Source: Halanaerobium sp. MA284_MarDTE_T2 (GTDB lineage: Bacteria; Bacillota; Halanaerobiia; Halanaerobiales; Halanaerobiaceae). From it: 34,028 bases of DNA. The stretch is from NCBI RefSeq assembly GCF_003337245.1, contig NZ_QPJE01000022.1, positions 1-34,028 of the forward strand. The letters are read 5' to 3'. The notes under the pieces were generated by a model. That model worked only from the letters and a program-made list of their open reading frames with translations, ran no database searches and had not been told where the DNA came from. Made by a program: the position numbers and the translations under genes. This document shows, one piece after another, positions 25,774 to 33,930 of the stretch. Within the stretch, counting starts at the first letter, position 1. Each line of letters starts with the position of its first letter.

Positions 25774-27174
25774 ATGGCATTTATGACTGTATATTTTCCA
25801 ATCTGGATTAAGGCCCTGCACCTGGCATGGCCGGTTATGTTAAACCACATATTTTCAACTGCAATGAGGACAACCGATATGGTTTTAATGGGATTTTTTG
25901 GGCCGGCAGCCGTGGCTGCTGTGGGGCTAGGTGATGTCTGGGAGAGTATTGTTCTGCAGATAGGACTCGGCCTCGGTACAGGCAGTATTTCCCTTATTTC
26001 ACAGGAAAGTGGTATTAAATCCAGATTGGCGGAAGAAAATAAAAATATAATTTTATCTCAGGTTATGTATGTAGGTTTTTTAATCGGTATACCTTTTATA
26101 GTTGTAGGCTTTTTAATGTCAGAACAGCTTATTTCTGTTCTGGGGGCTGCACCTGAGGTAGTTAAACTGGGTGCCCAGTACTTACTTATAATTTTTGCTG
26201 CTGCACCATTCCGCATAACCGGTATGATAGCAGCAAGAGCACTTCAGGGGAGTGGAGATACCAGAACCCCTATGGTAATAGAAGTAATTTCAAATTTTTT
26301 GAACATAGTTATTTCAGTTGTGCTTGCCCTCGGAATCGGACCATTTCCTGGTATTGGGATAATAGGAGTTGGGATTGGAACATTTGCAGCTAAGATTTTT
26401 GCAGCTTTTATATATTTCTTCCGGTTTTTAAGTTCAAAAAGCAAATTTACTATTAAAAATCCGATAAAATACTGGGATTTTACAATTATAAAACAGCTGT
26501 TTAAGGTCAGTATGCCCAAGATTACCCAGGGGCTCTACCAGAGTTTTATTACCTTTCCCCTCAACTCACTGGTGCTGTTATTTGGTACAGAGGCGGCAGC
26601 TGCCTACCATATAGCAAGAAGGGTTCATCATCAGCTGATTGCTCCTATGCACCGGTCATATTATACTGTGACGACAATTATGAACGGAAATAATCTTGGA
26701 GCAGGTCGGGTTGAGGAAAGCAAAAGAACGGTAGAGGCGATGCTAATACTGACCATTGTATCGATTGGAATGTTCTCAATTGGGATTTTCTTTACTGCTC
26801 CGTTTCTGGTCAGATTTTTCAGCAGTGATGCAGAGACTATCAGGTCTGCAGTGCTTTTCCTTAGAGCACTAAGTGTTGGAGGTCCGGCAATTACCTGTTA
26901 TGGGGTTCTGGCAGGACATTTAAATGGTGCCGGGAATACCCGTTCTTCACTTTATGGAAATCTCTTCAGCCAGACATTTTTCAAACTGGGGCTTGCCTAT
27001 TTTCTGGCTGTAGTAATGGATTTTGGAATTACAGGTATACTTATTTCCATACCACTTGATTTTCTAATAAGGGCTCTCTGGGTTGGCAGAAAATACCTCA
27101 GTGATGACTGGATAGAAGAAGCAGATGTTATGATCAAAGAAAGAAGAGTTAAAACCGCAGATAGGAGTTGTTAA
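25774..27174 (+). CDS. MATE family efflux transporter
   Basis: A cation-driven multidrug or toxic-compound exporter of 466 residues with about twelve membrane segments. The N-terminal half has AWPVMLNHIFSTAMRTTDMV and GPAAVAAVGLGD, and the gateway region ARALQGSGDTRTPM. The second half repeats the pattern with GHLNGAGNTRSSLYGN. The substrate is unknown. ATG follows GAGGAGCTG; the stop overlaps the ribosome site of the DUF89 gene, so the two were probably co-transcribed. Confidence 0.92.
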   Translation: MAFMTVYFPIWIKALHLAWPVMLNHIFSTAMRTTDMVLMGFFGPAAVAAVGLGDVWESIVLQIGLGLGTGSISLISQESGIKSRLAEENKNIILSQVMYVGFLIGIPFIVVGFLMSEQLISVLGAAPEVVKLGAQYLLIIFAAAPFRITGMIAARALQGSGDTRTPMVIEVISNFLNIVISVVLALGIGPFPGIGIIGVGIGTFAAKIFAAFIYFFRFLSSKSKFTIKNPIKYWDFTIIKQLFKVSMPKITQGLYQSFITFPLNSLVLLFGTEAAAAYHIARRVHHQLIAPMHRSYYTVTTIMNGNNLGAGRVEESKRTVEAMLILTIVSIGMFSIGIFFTAPFLVRFFSSDAETIRSAVLFLRALSVGGPAITCYGVLAGHLNGAGNTRSSLYGNLFSQTFFKLGLAYFLAVVMDFGITGILISIPLDFLIRALWVGRKYLSDDWIEEADVMIKERRVKTADRSC

Positions 27175-27383
27175 TATTGAAAATAGATCTTGACTGTTTC
27201 CCCTGTATGATGAGGCAGCTTATTGAGGCATCTGAAATGGCTGGAGCTGATAAACATACAACACGGGAAATTATAAACCATTATGCAGATATGATTAAAG
27301 ATATACCGGAAGATGCTAAAGCACCTGAAGTTAGTGATAAACTGCAGAAGTTTTTAAAGAAAAAGACAGGTGATAGAAGTTAT

Positions 27384-27426
27384 AGTCTGCTAGCAAACCT
27401 CGTGGGCTTGCCCCGAGGAGGGTCAA
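27384..27426 (+). mobile_element. 43-bp solo end (scar) of an IS200/IS605-type element
   Basis: The insert consists of 14 bases of unique sequence (AGTCTGCTAGCAAA) and the same hairpin and TCAA end found at 93-121. TTAT lies directly to its left, close to the TTAC target of IS608. Unlike the complete right end, the bases before the hairpin are CAAA, not GAAT. This suggests a left-end guide joined to a right-end hairpin, that is, deletion between the two hairpins. Confidence 0.75.
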
Positions 27427-27428
27427 AA
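27398..27428 (+). repeat. 31-bp IS-end repeat, copy 2
   Basis: Identical to 93-123 over 31 bases, in the same orientation. Together the pair could serve as a short recombination substrate. Confidence 0.95.
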
Positions 27429-28113
27429 TGACCCCTATTACAGCCTGAAGCAGAAAAATATTGAGATGGCAGAAAAGCTGCTGCCAGTAGTGAACAAAGA
27501 GATTGAATCTGCTGCTGATCCACTTAAAGCAGCACTGCTGATGGCGGCAATGGGGAATTCCATAGACGCCGGAGTTGGTCTAAATATTGATATTGAAGAA
27601 AATATAGAGAGGGCTTTAGAGCACGGTTTTGCCAGAAGTGACTACAGCCTTTTTAGAGAAAAATTGGATAAGGCAGAAAATCTGCTGATAATCGCTGACA
27701 ATAGTGGTGAGGCAGTTTTCGATAAAATTCTGATAAAATATCTTAAAGAACATGTAGATAAAATCATTTATGCTGTAAGAGGTGTTCCGGTTTTAAACGA
27801 TATTACTGAAAGTGAAGCAGAACAGATAGGTATTGGCAGCAGAGCAGAGGTTGTTTCAAGTGGTGCTGAAGGGCCGGGGCTGGTTCTGGAAACTGCTGAT
27901 CCGGATTTTGTGGATATATTTAATCAGGCTGATCTTGTTTTAAGCAAAGGACAGGGTAATCTGGAAGGCCTTTCTGAAGTGGAGAGAGATATTTTCTTTC
28001 TGCTTAAGGCTAAATGCCGTATGATTGCCGGGTTTCTCAATACTGAGTTAAATAATTTTGTTTTTGTTTTGAATCGCTGAAGTTTTAACTTTTAATAATC
28101 CAGCAGCTGTTTT

Positions 28114-28142
28114 TTGACAGAGCAATATTCAATTGAAATATT
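28114..28142 (+). promoter_or_regulatory. Candidate promoter for the ADP-ribosylglycohydrolase-like gene
   Basis: A perfect TTGACA (28114-28119), 17 bases, then AATATT, with four of six -10 bases. It lies about 90 bp before the TTG start. Confidence 0.35.
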
Positions 28143-28228
28143 ATTTTGCATTGAGGTAAGAGATTCACTGAACAGTAGAAATTCAATTATGTTCAAAAAA
28201 TTGTGGATTTTTGGGGAGGATTAGAGAT

Positions 28229-29188
28229 TTGGATTCTAAACTGTTAAATAAAAAGCTCAAAGCAGCTGTAATCGGTCACCTGATCGGTGATGCACTTGGT
28301 GTGCCGGTTGAATTTAAAAGCCGCAAATATTTAAAAGAAAATCCGGTAAAATCAATGCAGGGTTTTGCACAGTATAATCTACCTCCCGGCAGCTGGTCAG
28401 ATGATGGTTCTTTAACATTATGTCTGCTGGAATCACTGGCAGTAAAAGGTTATGATCTTAATGATCTTGCAGATAGATTTGTCAGCTGGCTTTATGAAGG
28501 GCATCTGACTCCCACCGGAGAAGCTTTTGGTGTCGGTAGGACAACTGAGACTGCTGTTTCCCGGCTTAAAAGCGGTGTCCTGCCTTTTGAGGCTGGCCCG
28601 AATGGAGAAAGAGATAATGGAAATGGATCTCTAATGAGGATACTGCCCCTGGCCTTTTATCTTTTAGAAAATGACCCTGAAGATAGATTTAAAGCTGTGG
28701 AAGAAGTAAGTTCACTTACCCATGGACATCCAAGGGCTGTTCTGGCCTGCTATATCTATACAGATTTTTCTATTAGACTTATAAAAGGTGAAAATATAGA
28801 AGATGCATATTTAGAATGCTGCAGCCATGTAGAAGATTTTTTAGCTGCTGGCAGGTATGGCAGATATGGTAAATATAAAGAGGAACTAAAATATTACCGG
28901 AGAATTATAAAAGAAGATACTGCTGAACTTAATGAAGGGCAGATAAATTCAACTGCATATGTGGTAGATACTCTGGAAGCATTTTTCTGGGTTCTGCTGA
29001 ACAGCAGCTCTTACCGAGAAGCAGTTCTAATGGCAGTTAATCTGGGACTTGATACAGACACTACAGCTGCAGTAACAGGAGGACCGGCTGCTATTTATTA
29101 TGGATTTGAAGATATTCCAAAAAAATGGATCGATCAGCTAAGGCATAAAAAAGAAATTATTGCACTGATAGATAAATTTTCGTTTTAA
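28229..29188 (+). CDS. ADP-ribosylglycohydrolase family protein (DraG/ARH fold)
   Basis: Proteins of this fold remove ADP-ribose from proteins or small molecules with a two-metal centre. The 319 residues show GHLIGDALGVPVEFKSR at the N-terminus, SWSDDGSLTLCLLE (metal aspartates; SDDT in many members, here SDDG), NGNGSLMRILPLAFYL, SLTHGHPRA and LGLDTDTTAAVTGGPAAIYY near the end. TTG 28229 is the start supported by GGGGAGG at 28213-28219; a TTG at 28211 in the same frame overlaps that site. Its target is unknown. Confidence 0.85.
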   Translation: MDSKLLNKKLKAAVIGHLIGDALGVPVEFKSRKYLKENPVKSMQGFAQYNLPPGSWSDDGSLTLCLLESLAVKGYDLNDLADRFVSWLYEGHLTPTGEAFGVGRTTETAVSRLKSGVLPFEAGPNGERDNGNGSLMRILPLAFYLLENDPEDRFKAVEEVSSLTHGHPRAVLACYIYTDFSIRLIKGENIEDAYLECCSHVEDFLAAGRYGRYGKYKEELKYYRRIIKEDTAELNEGQINSTAYVVDTLEAFFWVLLNSSSYREAVLMAVNLGLDTDTTAAVTGGPAAIYYGFEDIPKKWIDQLRHKKEIIALIDKFSF

Positions 29189-29276
29189 AATTTTCCGACT
29201 GCATTATATAATGATATAAAGAATTGAGACAATATTTAATATTTTTGGAATTAAGCATCCAGAAGGAGGCTTTAAA

Positions 29277-29870
29277 ATGGATATATTATGTGATCAGAGC
29301 TGTAATATGGGGTATATATACCTCTACAAAAACAAAAAAGGTATAATAGAAAATTATGATGAGAGTACATTAATTACAGCAAATCAGCCTGTTGAGGTGA
29401 TAGAAAATATTTATCTCAAGCTGAACAGACTCAGCTGGCCTGGCAAAAAATATATTGAGGCACTGGAAGATGGAGATTTTATAGAAGAATTTCAGAATGA
29501 TATTGATGAGGATGGATATATTACCGGCATTGAGCTGGAGCTGAATGAAGAAAGGCTGCAGGATTTGATAGAGAATTTTAAGATTGCAACCTTTGAGCTT
29601 AATGGTAAGCAGTTTTATTATGCAGCTTTTTCCTCAGATGAAGCAGTTTTTGATACAAACAACTATGTTTATTCCTTTTCTGAAGAGGAAGATGCTTTTG
29701 TAATAGTTAACCGCTCTGAAGACAGGCGGTTTCAGATCAATATTGGTGAAGGAACTTCTTTAAGCAACAGGATAGCCTATGTGAGAGCCATTATTTTTAA
29801 TGAAGATTCTCCATATGATGTTGATTATCTAAAACAGCTGAAGCTGTACAGAAGTACTGATAATTTTTAG
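29277..29870 (+). CDS. Protein of unknown function with a DUF2283-like N-terminal half
   Basis: The 197-residue acidic protein has no signal peptide or membrane segment. Its first part, MDILCDQSCNMGYIYL, and later FQNDIDEDGYITGIELEL resemble the two strands of DUF2283 (DxxxDxLYIxL and D.DGxIvGIEIl), here separated by an insert of about 60 residues. The second half (ATFELNGKQFYYAAFSSDEA) matches nothing I know. GAAGGAGG precedes the ATG. It stands between the ADP-ribosylglycohydrolase-like gene and a convergent gene. Confidence 0.6.
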   Translation: MDILCDQSCNMGYIYLYKNKKGIIENYDESTLITANQPVEVIENIYLKLNRLSWPGKKYIEALEDGDFIEEFQNDIDEDGYITGIELELNEERLQDLIENFKIATFELNGKQFYYAAFSSDEAVFDTNNYVYSFSEEEDAFVIVNRSEDRRFQINIGEGTSLSNRIAYVRAIIFNEDSPYDVDYLKQLKLYRSTDNF

Positions 29871-30053
29871 AATAGTTCATATAACGGCAGCACAATTTTG
29901 TAAATATATTTCAATAAAAAATATTAAAAATAAAACAAGTTCACTCAAAATAATACTTTTTAACAAAAATGCTAAAAAATTACCTCTGGATTTTATTGTG
30001 ACCGAGGGGTGAGAGGGTTACTTAGTTGGGAAAGCTCATTTAAAAGAATTTAT

Positions 30054-30461
30054 TTAAAGTTCCTGATATTTCTCTCTGTATTTGTCAAGGGTAGGCACAT
30101 ATTCTTCTCCACAGTCCTTACAGATAAATCTTTTTGAGATGATAAGATTATATATTATTCCTATTGCTGCAAATATAATTACAATCCATCCCAGAATTGG
30201 AATCCAGGATAAGAGCACAATGGCTAAAATATTTTTTATGATACTCCACAATTTATTCTTTGTTTTTGTATTGTATGATCCACAGTTAGGACACTGATTT
30301 GGATCAATAAAAACCTGTTCTTCCTGACTGCTGTTTTCCTCCTCACTAAATTCCACTTCTTCGACCTCAACTGATTCTACTTCTTCAGCAACCTTATTTC
30401 CACAGCTGCCGCAGAAGATATCTCCTTCATTGATCTGAGCTCCACACTGACTGCACTTCAT
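30054..30461 (-). CDS. Membrane protein with two zinc ribbons
   Basis: The 135 residues start with a zinc ribbon (CSQCGAQINEGDIFCGSCG), followed by an acidic linker (about 24-50). Then comes CPNCGSYN, a membrane hairpin of about 40 residues (IIKNILAIVLLSWIPILGW onward), and CKDCGEEYVP. The second CxxC pair is split by the membrane part, so both halves must meet on the same side, in the cytoplasm. The family is known only by its N-terminal zinc-ribbon type; the role is unknown. AAAAGGAG precedes the ATG, and the gene is convergent with its left neighbour. Confidence 0.7.
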   Translation of the reverse strand: MKCSQCGAQINEGDIFCGSCGNKVAEEVESVEVEEVEFSEEENSSQEEQVFIDPNQCPNCGSYNTKTKNKLWSIIKNILAIVLLSWIPILGWIVIIFAAIGIIYNLIISKRFICKDCGEEYVPTLDKYREKYQEL

Positions 30462-30929
30462 AATTTATACTCCTTTTTAAAATATTTTTTGACCATTACT
30501 TATAAATAATTTTATTTTCAAGTCAACCATCATTTTTATTAAAATCTATTTTATCAAGTTTCCACGGCTTTTCTATTCCTAAAGCCTGGGTGAATAAATT
30601 TATATTATTAAATATTAAAATAATCTCCTGTTATAGTATAGGTAAAGTATACCATAATTGAATATGAAAATGAATTAATTCAGCTATATTAAATAAACGA
30701 ACAATTAAAACCCACACTAAATAGCGAAGAGGCTATTTTAATTTAGGGGAGAGGTTAACAAGTTGCTCTGTAAAAATATTAACATGCAGTAAATAAATTT
30801 CTATATTAATCTTATATTTCCTTCAAAAAATTTTAAGTTTTAACCAATTTAAGTAGATTAAGTAGAAAAATGATAATTTTAAATAAAAGTTTGGTTCTCC
30901 CACAAAAAGGTTAAATTTGGCGAATTTAC
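30462..30929. other. Divergent gap before the iadA operon
   Basis: About 470 AT-rich bases without a gene. AAATAGC (30719-30725) and GCTATTT (30732-30738) form a 7-bp stem. Nearby AATTTAGGGGAGAGG has some likeness to GAGGGGTGAGAGGGT at 30004-30018, but too little to call a repeat. Confidence 0.4.
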
Positions 30930-30958
30930 TTGATAATATTTTCATACGACAATATAAT
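30930..30958 (+). promoter_or_regulatory. Promoter of iadA-racemase operon
   Basis: TTGATA (30930-30935), 17 bases, TATAAT (30953-30958). The short leader leads to AAAGGAGGGG and the TTG start at 30990. Any in-frame start before 30959 would lie in the promoter and is excluded. Confidence 0.8.
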
Positions 30959-30989
30959 GGTTTTAGATGTGAAAAAAGGAGGGGTCATA

Positions 30990-32135
30990 TTGAAATTAAT
31001 AAAAGATGTTGAAGTTTACAGTCCTGAATATTCAGGCAAAAAAGACCTGCTTATTGGTGGAGGTAAAATATTATTAATTAAAGATAAAATTGAATTTAAT
31101 GATGAAGATATTGAGGTTATAGATGGTCAAAACAAAAAAATGCTGCCCGGGTTTATTGATCCACATGTACATATTACCGGTGGTGGAGGAGAAGGCAGTT
31201 TTAAAACAAGAGTTCCAGAAATACCTTTAAGTGATTTAACTTCAGCCGGGATTACTACTGTTGTCGGCTTGCTTGGCACAGATGGAGTAACAAGGTCGGT
31301 GGAAAATGTTCTGGCAAAGGCAAAATCACTGGAGGAAAATGGAATTACTGCCCTGATACACACCGGTTCATACAGATATCCCAGCAAAACAATAACTGAT
31401 TCTGTACAGAAAGATGTTGTTTTAATTGATGAAATAATAGGTGCTAAAGTAGCGATATCCGATCACCGCTCTTCTCAGATTGGTGCCGAAGAATTGAAAT
31501 TTATTGGTTCAGAGGTTAGAACTGCAGGTATGCTGGCAGATAAGGCAGGAATAGTCTGTGTACATATGGGAGACGGAAAAAAAGGGTTGGGTCCAATTAT
31601 TGAAGCTGTAGAAGACAGTGAACTGCCGATACAGACTTTTGCACCAACTCATATTAATCGCAATGAAAGTCTGCTTGCAGAAGGATTTGAATTTCTAAAA
31701 AAAGGTGGAATTATCGATCTTACCTGTGGTATTTTTGATGATCTTTCTCCGGCTTCAGTAATTAGTAAAGCCAGAAAGAAAAATCTTCCGACTGAGAATA
31801 TTACGGTAAGTTCTGATGGATATGGAAGCTGGTCCAGCTATGACGAAAAGGGTAATCTGCTGGAGATCGGTGCTTCCAGTGTAGGAACTCTTTATGAAGA
31901 ATTTAAAAGTCTTGTCAGTCAATATGATTTTGAATTAGAAGAAGCACTGCCGTACTTTACGTCAAATCCGGCTAAAATTCTAAAACTGTTCCCACAGAAG
32001 GGAAATATAGAACAGGGAGCAGATGCAGATTTAATTATAGCTGATTTTGATCTCAAGATAGATACTGTACTGGCAAAAGGAGAAATTATGGTTAAAAATG
32101 GAGAAATTATTAAAAGAGGAGCCTACGAAAATTAG
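30990..32135 (+). CDS. iadA: Isoaspartyl (beta-aspartyl) dipeptidase
   Basis: A two-zinc amidohydrolase that splits beta-aspartyl dipeptides, products of damaged aspartate and asparagine residues, releasing aspartate. The 381 residues contain PGFIDPHVHITGGGGEGSF with the HxH metal motif, TSAGITTVVGLLGTDG, IGAKVAISDHRSSQ (the lysine that becomes carbamylated in IadA), HMGDGKKGLG, PTHINRNESL, and VSSDGYGSW with the catalytic aspartate. All of these are IadA-specific. The start is TTG 30990. The racemase gene follows after 17 bp. Confidence 0.92.
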   Translation: MKLIKDVEVYSPEYSGKKDLLIGGGKILLIKDKIEFNDEDIEVIDGQNKKMLPGFIDPHVHITGGGGEGSFKTRVPEIPLSDLTSAGITTVVGLLGTDGVTRSVENVLAKAKSLEENGITALIHTGSYRYPSKTITDSVQKDVVLIDEIIGAKVAISDHRSSQIGAEELKFIGSEVRTAGMLADKAGIVCVHMGDGKKGLGPIIEAVEDSELPIQTFAPTHINRNESLLAEGFEFLKKGGIIDLTCGIFDDLSPASVISKARKKNLPTENITVSSDGYGSWSSYDEKGNLLEIGASSVGTLYEEFKSLVSQYDFELEEALPYFTSNPAKILKLFPQKGNIEQGADADLIIADFDLKIDTVLAKGEIMVKNGEIIKRGAYEN

Positions 32136-32152
32136 TAATTGAGGTGAAAAAA

Positions 32153-32848
32153 ATGGGTAAAGAAGAGATAATAGGAGTTCTCGGTGGTATGGGACCTGAT
32201 GCTACTGTCGATCTATTTCAGAAAATCATTGACAAAACAGCAGTAGAAAAAGATCAGGACCACCACAGAATTTTAATCTATAATAATCCTAAAATTCCGG
32301 ATAGAACAGAGGCAATTTTAAATGGTGGAGAAAGTCCACTACAGGAACTTATTAAAACAGCTGAAGTGCTGGAAAAAGCTGGAGCCAGCTTTCTTGTAAT
32401 ACCCTGTAATACAGCCCACTACTATTTTGAAGAGCTGCAGCAGGAAGTGGAAATTGAGATACTTAATATGCTGGAAGAAGTAGCAAAAAAAATTAAGCGG
32501 GATCTCAATATCAAAAAAGTTGGTGTAATGGGAACACGTGGAGTTTTAGAATCTGAAATTTATGATAAAGAGCTGAAAAAGTTAAACTTTGAGGTAGTTA
32601 AACCTGCTGAAGAGCAGAAAGATAAAATTATGGATCTGATATATTCTGTAAAAGCCGGCCAAAAGACTTTGGAAATGCAGCAGGAGCTGAGTGCTGTTGC
32701 TGAATCAATGGTTAAAAAAGGGGCGGAAGCAGTAATACTCGGCTGTACAGAACTGCCGCTTATATTTGATATGGATAGTTTTGCCTATCCGGTTTTCTCT
32801 TCTCAGGAGGTTCTGGCAGAAAGTGCATTGAGAAGAATTAATAAGTAA
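32153..32848 (+). CDS. Aspartate racemase (Asp/Glu racemase family)
   Basis: A cofactor-independent racemase that interconverts L- and D-aspartate through two cysteines. Both are present in the 231 residues: IPCNTAHYY (Cys85) and LGCTELPLIF (Cys198). The N-terminus IIGVLGGMGPDATVDLF is the family's substrate loop. ATG 32153 follows GAGGTG; a GTG nine bases before it lies in that site. Co-transcribed with iadA, it could turn released aspartate into D-aspartate or recover L-aspartate from D-aspartyl peptides (inference). Confidence 0.9.
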   Translation: MGKEEIIGVLGGMGPDATVDLFQKIIDKTAVEKDQDHHRILIYNNPKIPDRTEAILNGGESPLQELIKTAEVLEKAGASFLVIPCNTAHYYFEELQQEVEIEILNMLEEVAKKIKRDLNIKKVGVMGTRGVLESEIYDKELKKLNFEVVKPAEEQKDKIMDLIYSVKAGQKTLEMQQELSAVAESMVKKGAEAVILGCTELPLIFDMDSFAYPVFSSQEVLAESALRRINK

Positions 32849-32893
32849 AAGCCTGTTTTAGTGAGATGCTGTCTCATTAAGCAGGCTTTTTTT
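32849..32893 (+). terminator. Terminator of the iadA-racemase operon
   Basis: AAGCCTG (32849-32855) pairs with CAGGCTT (32882-32888) outside an inner TGAGA/TCTCA stem, and a T run follows (32887-32893). It begins directly at the racemase stop. Confidence 0.9.
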
Positions 32894-32974
32894 ATAGGGA
32901 AGTCTCAGAAAACTCCTTATGCTTGTCTTAGTGGATGAATAAGCCTTTTAATTTTGAGATTTGATTCCTAGAAA

Positions 32975-33106
32975 TTAAACATTCTTTTGATTTTGGATAT
33001 ACTTTTGCATAGTTTCAGAAGTTACACTTTCAGCTGTCCCGTCATAATATCCTCTACCCCACAAACCACTACCCCAAAGGCAGTTTCGTATCAGACTTCG
33101 AAAATG
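32975..33106 (-). pseudogene. tnpA: C-terminal relic of an IS200/IS605 TnpA transposase
   Basis: Minus-strand frame: LIRNCLWGSGLWGRGYYDGT, then AESVTSETMQKYIQNQKNV and stop. This is the C-terminus of Y1 transposases: the LWG.GLWGRGYY strand and the catalytic tyrosine helix KYIQNQ (Tyr codon 32999-33001, Gln four residues later). The metal-binding HUH part and everything N-terminal are missing, and the frame is closed by a stop at 33146-33148, so it is inactive. Behind it (32955-32900, minus strand) TATTCATCCACTAAGACAAG and TTTTCT recall the end of such elements. Confidence 0.75.
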
Positions 33107-33261
33107 CCATAATTTATGAGAATTTAAAGGATTGTTTGCACAGCATTATTTCAATCAGGGATGCTGTATGATAAAAAGTTGTAAAAAAGTTGTAAAGTGA
33201 TGCAAAAGACATAGAAACATTTCTAATTTTGTCGAACAATTTAATAAATATGTAATTTGGC

Positions 33262-33290
33262 TTGACATAATTCTAAATTAACACTATAAT
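33262..33290 (+). promoter_or_regulatory. Perfect consensus promoter with no gene close behind
   Basis: TTGACA (33262-33267), 17 bases, TATAAT (33285-33290): twelve of twelve matches. The next coding sequence starts 640 bp downstream. Confidence 0.85.
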
Positions 33291-33930
33291 GTAAATGAAA
33301 TAATAAGGAATATAATTGTTGTAATACTAAATTGTAGCAATAGATAAAAATTATAAAGGGCAGAGATCTTTCCCAGATTCTTAAAATAAAGAAAGATGGG
33401 ATTAAGTTTAAATAATTTAAATATAGGGTAGCAATTTACAGTTACTACTGCCTTGTTAGTTAAACATTTATCATATTAATGGGTTTGTGTAAATTAATCA
33501 TTGTTGCTTTTATTAGAAGTATCAAAATATTGTTATATACTGAAAATTATAATTTAAGAATTAGGGCTCTGGGCCGGGAAATGTATTTTTCCGGCCTTCC
33601 TACGTGTATAAGTAATAATTTTTACTTCTAAAAATATAATAGAATTACTTTAAATTAAATTTTATTATCAATAATTTTTGTAATTGTTCGGAGGAAACAA
33701 TAATTTTAGAGTGAAATATTATGAAAAGCATTGTATAGGTAAAGAATGGAATGGTTAATGCTTTTAAAAGAATTAATATATAATTGCATTGCGAAAATTC
33801 AATTTTGGTCATTTTAACAATTTGACATTTTTGTCATAATAGGGATTGTGAAATTCAAAAATTGCTAATTAAGACTGTTCGCAGTGTAAGCATGTATTGA
33901 TATAAAAACAATAAAAGTAGGTGAATATTT
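33291..33930 (+). other. Untranslated stretch before the malic enzyme: long leader or small RNA
   Basis: No protein frame stands out. Possible structures are GATCTTTC (33366-33373) with GAAAGAT further on, a GTAGCAA/TTACTAC pairing near 33428-33450, and a GC-rich 10-bp stem GGCCGGGAAA (33572-33581) with TTTTCCGGCC (33587-33596) around TGTAT. The latter could end a transcript of about 300 bases from the promoter at 33262, although TTCCTAC after it is a poor T run. Closer to the malic enzyme, TGACA-TTTT-TGTCA (33823-33836) could be an operator. Confidence 0.4.

Larger units (their letters stand above)
27177..28080 (+). pseudogene. DUF89/ARMT1-family phosphatase gene broken by a 43-bp insertion
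   Basis: DUF89 proteins are metal-dependent phosphatases that repair damaged metabolites such as phosphorylated sugars or cofactors. The N-terminal piece (27177-27431) begins KIDLDCFPCMMRQL, the family's CxxC region. The C-terminal piece continues in another phase from 27430 with DPYYSLKQKNIEMAEKLL, followed by LIIADNSGEAVFDK (metal and phosphate site) and VLSKGQGNLEG. Deleting 27384-27426 restores a single frame of 286 codons, reading TGDRSY-NDPYYSLK across the joint. The first piece would end GLPRGGSK, translated from the insert. TTG 27177 is the likely start (AGGAG, 9 bases). A later ATG at 27466 has no ribosome site. Confidence 0.85.

Noticed and set aside
27466-28080. Independent small gene starting at ATG 27466
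   Set aside because: It lacks a ribosome site, and the frame continues upstream to the 43-bp insert with DUF89-like residues.
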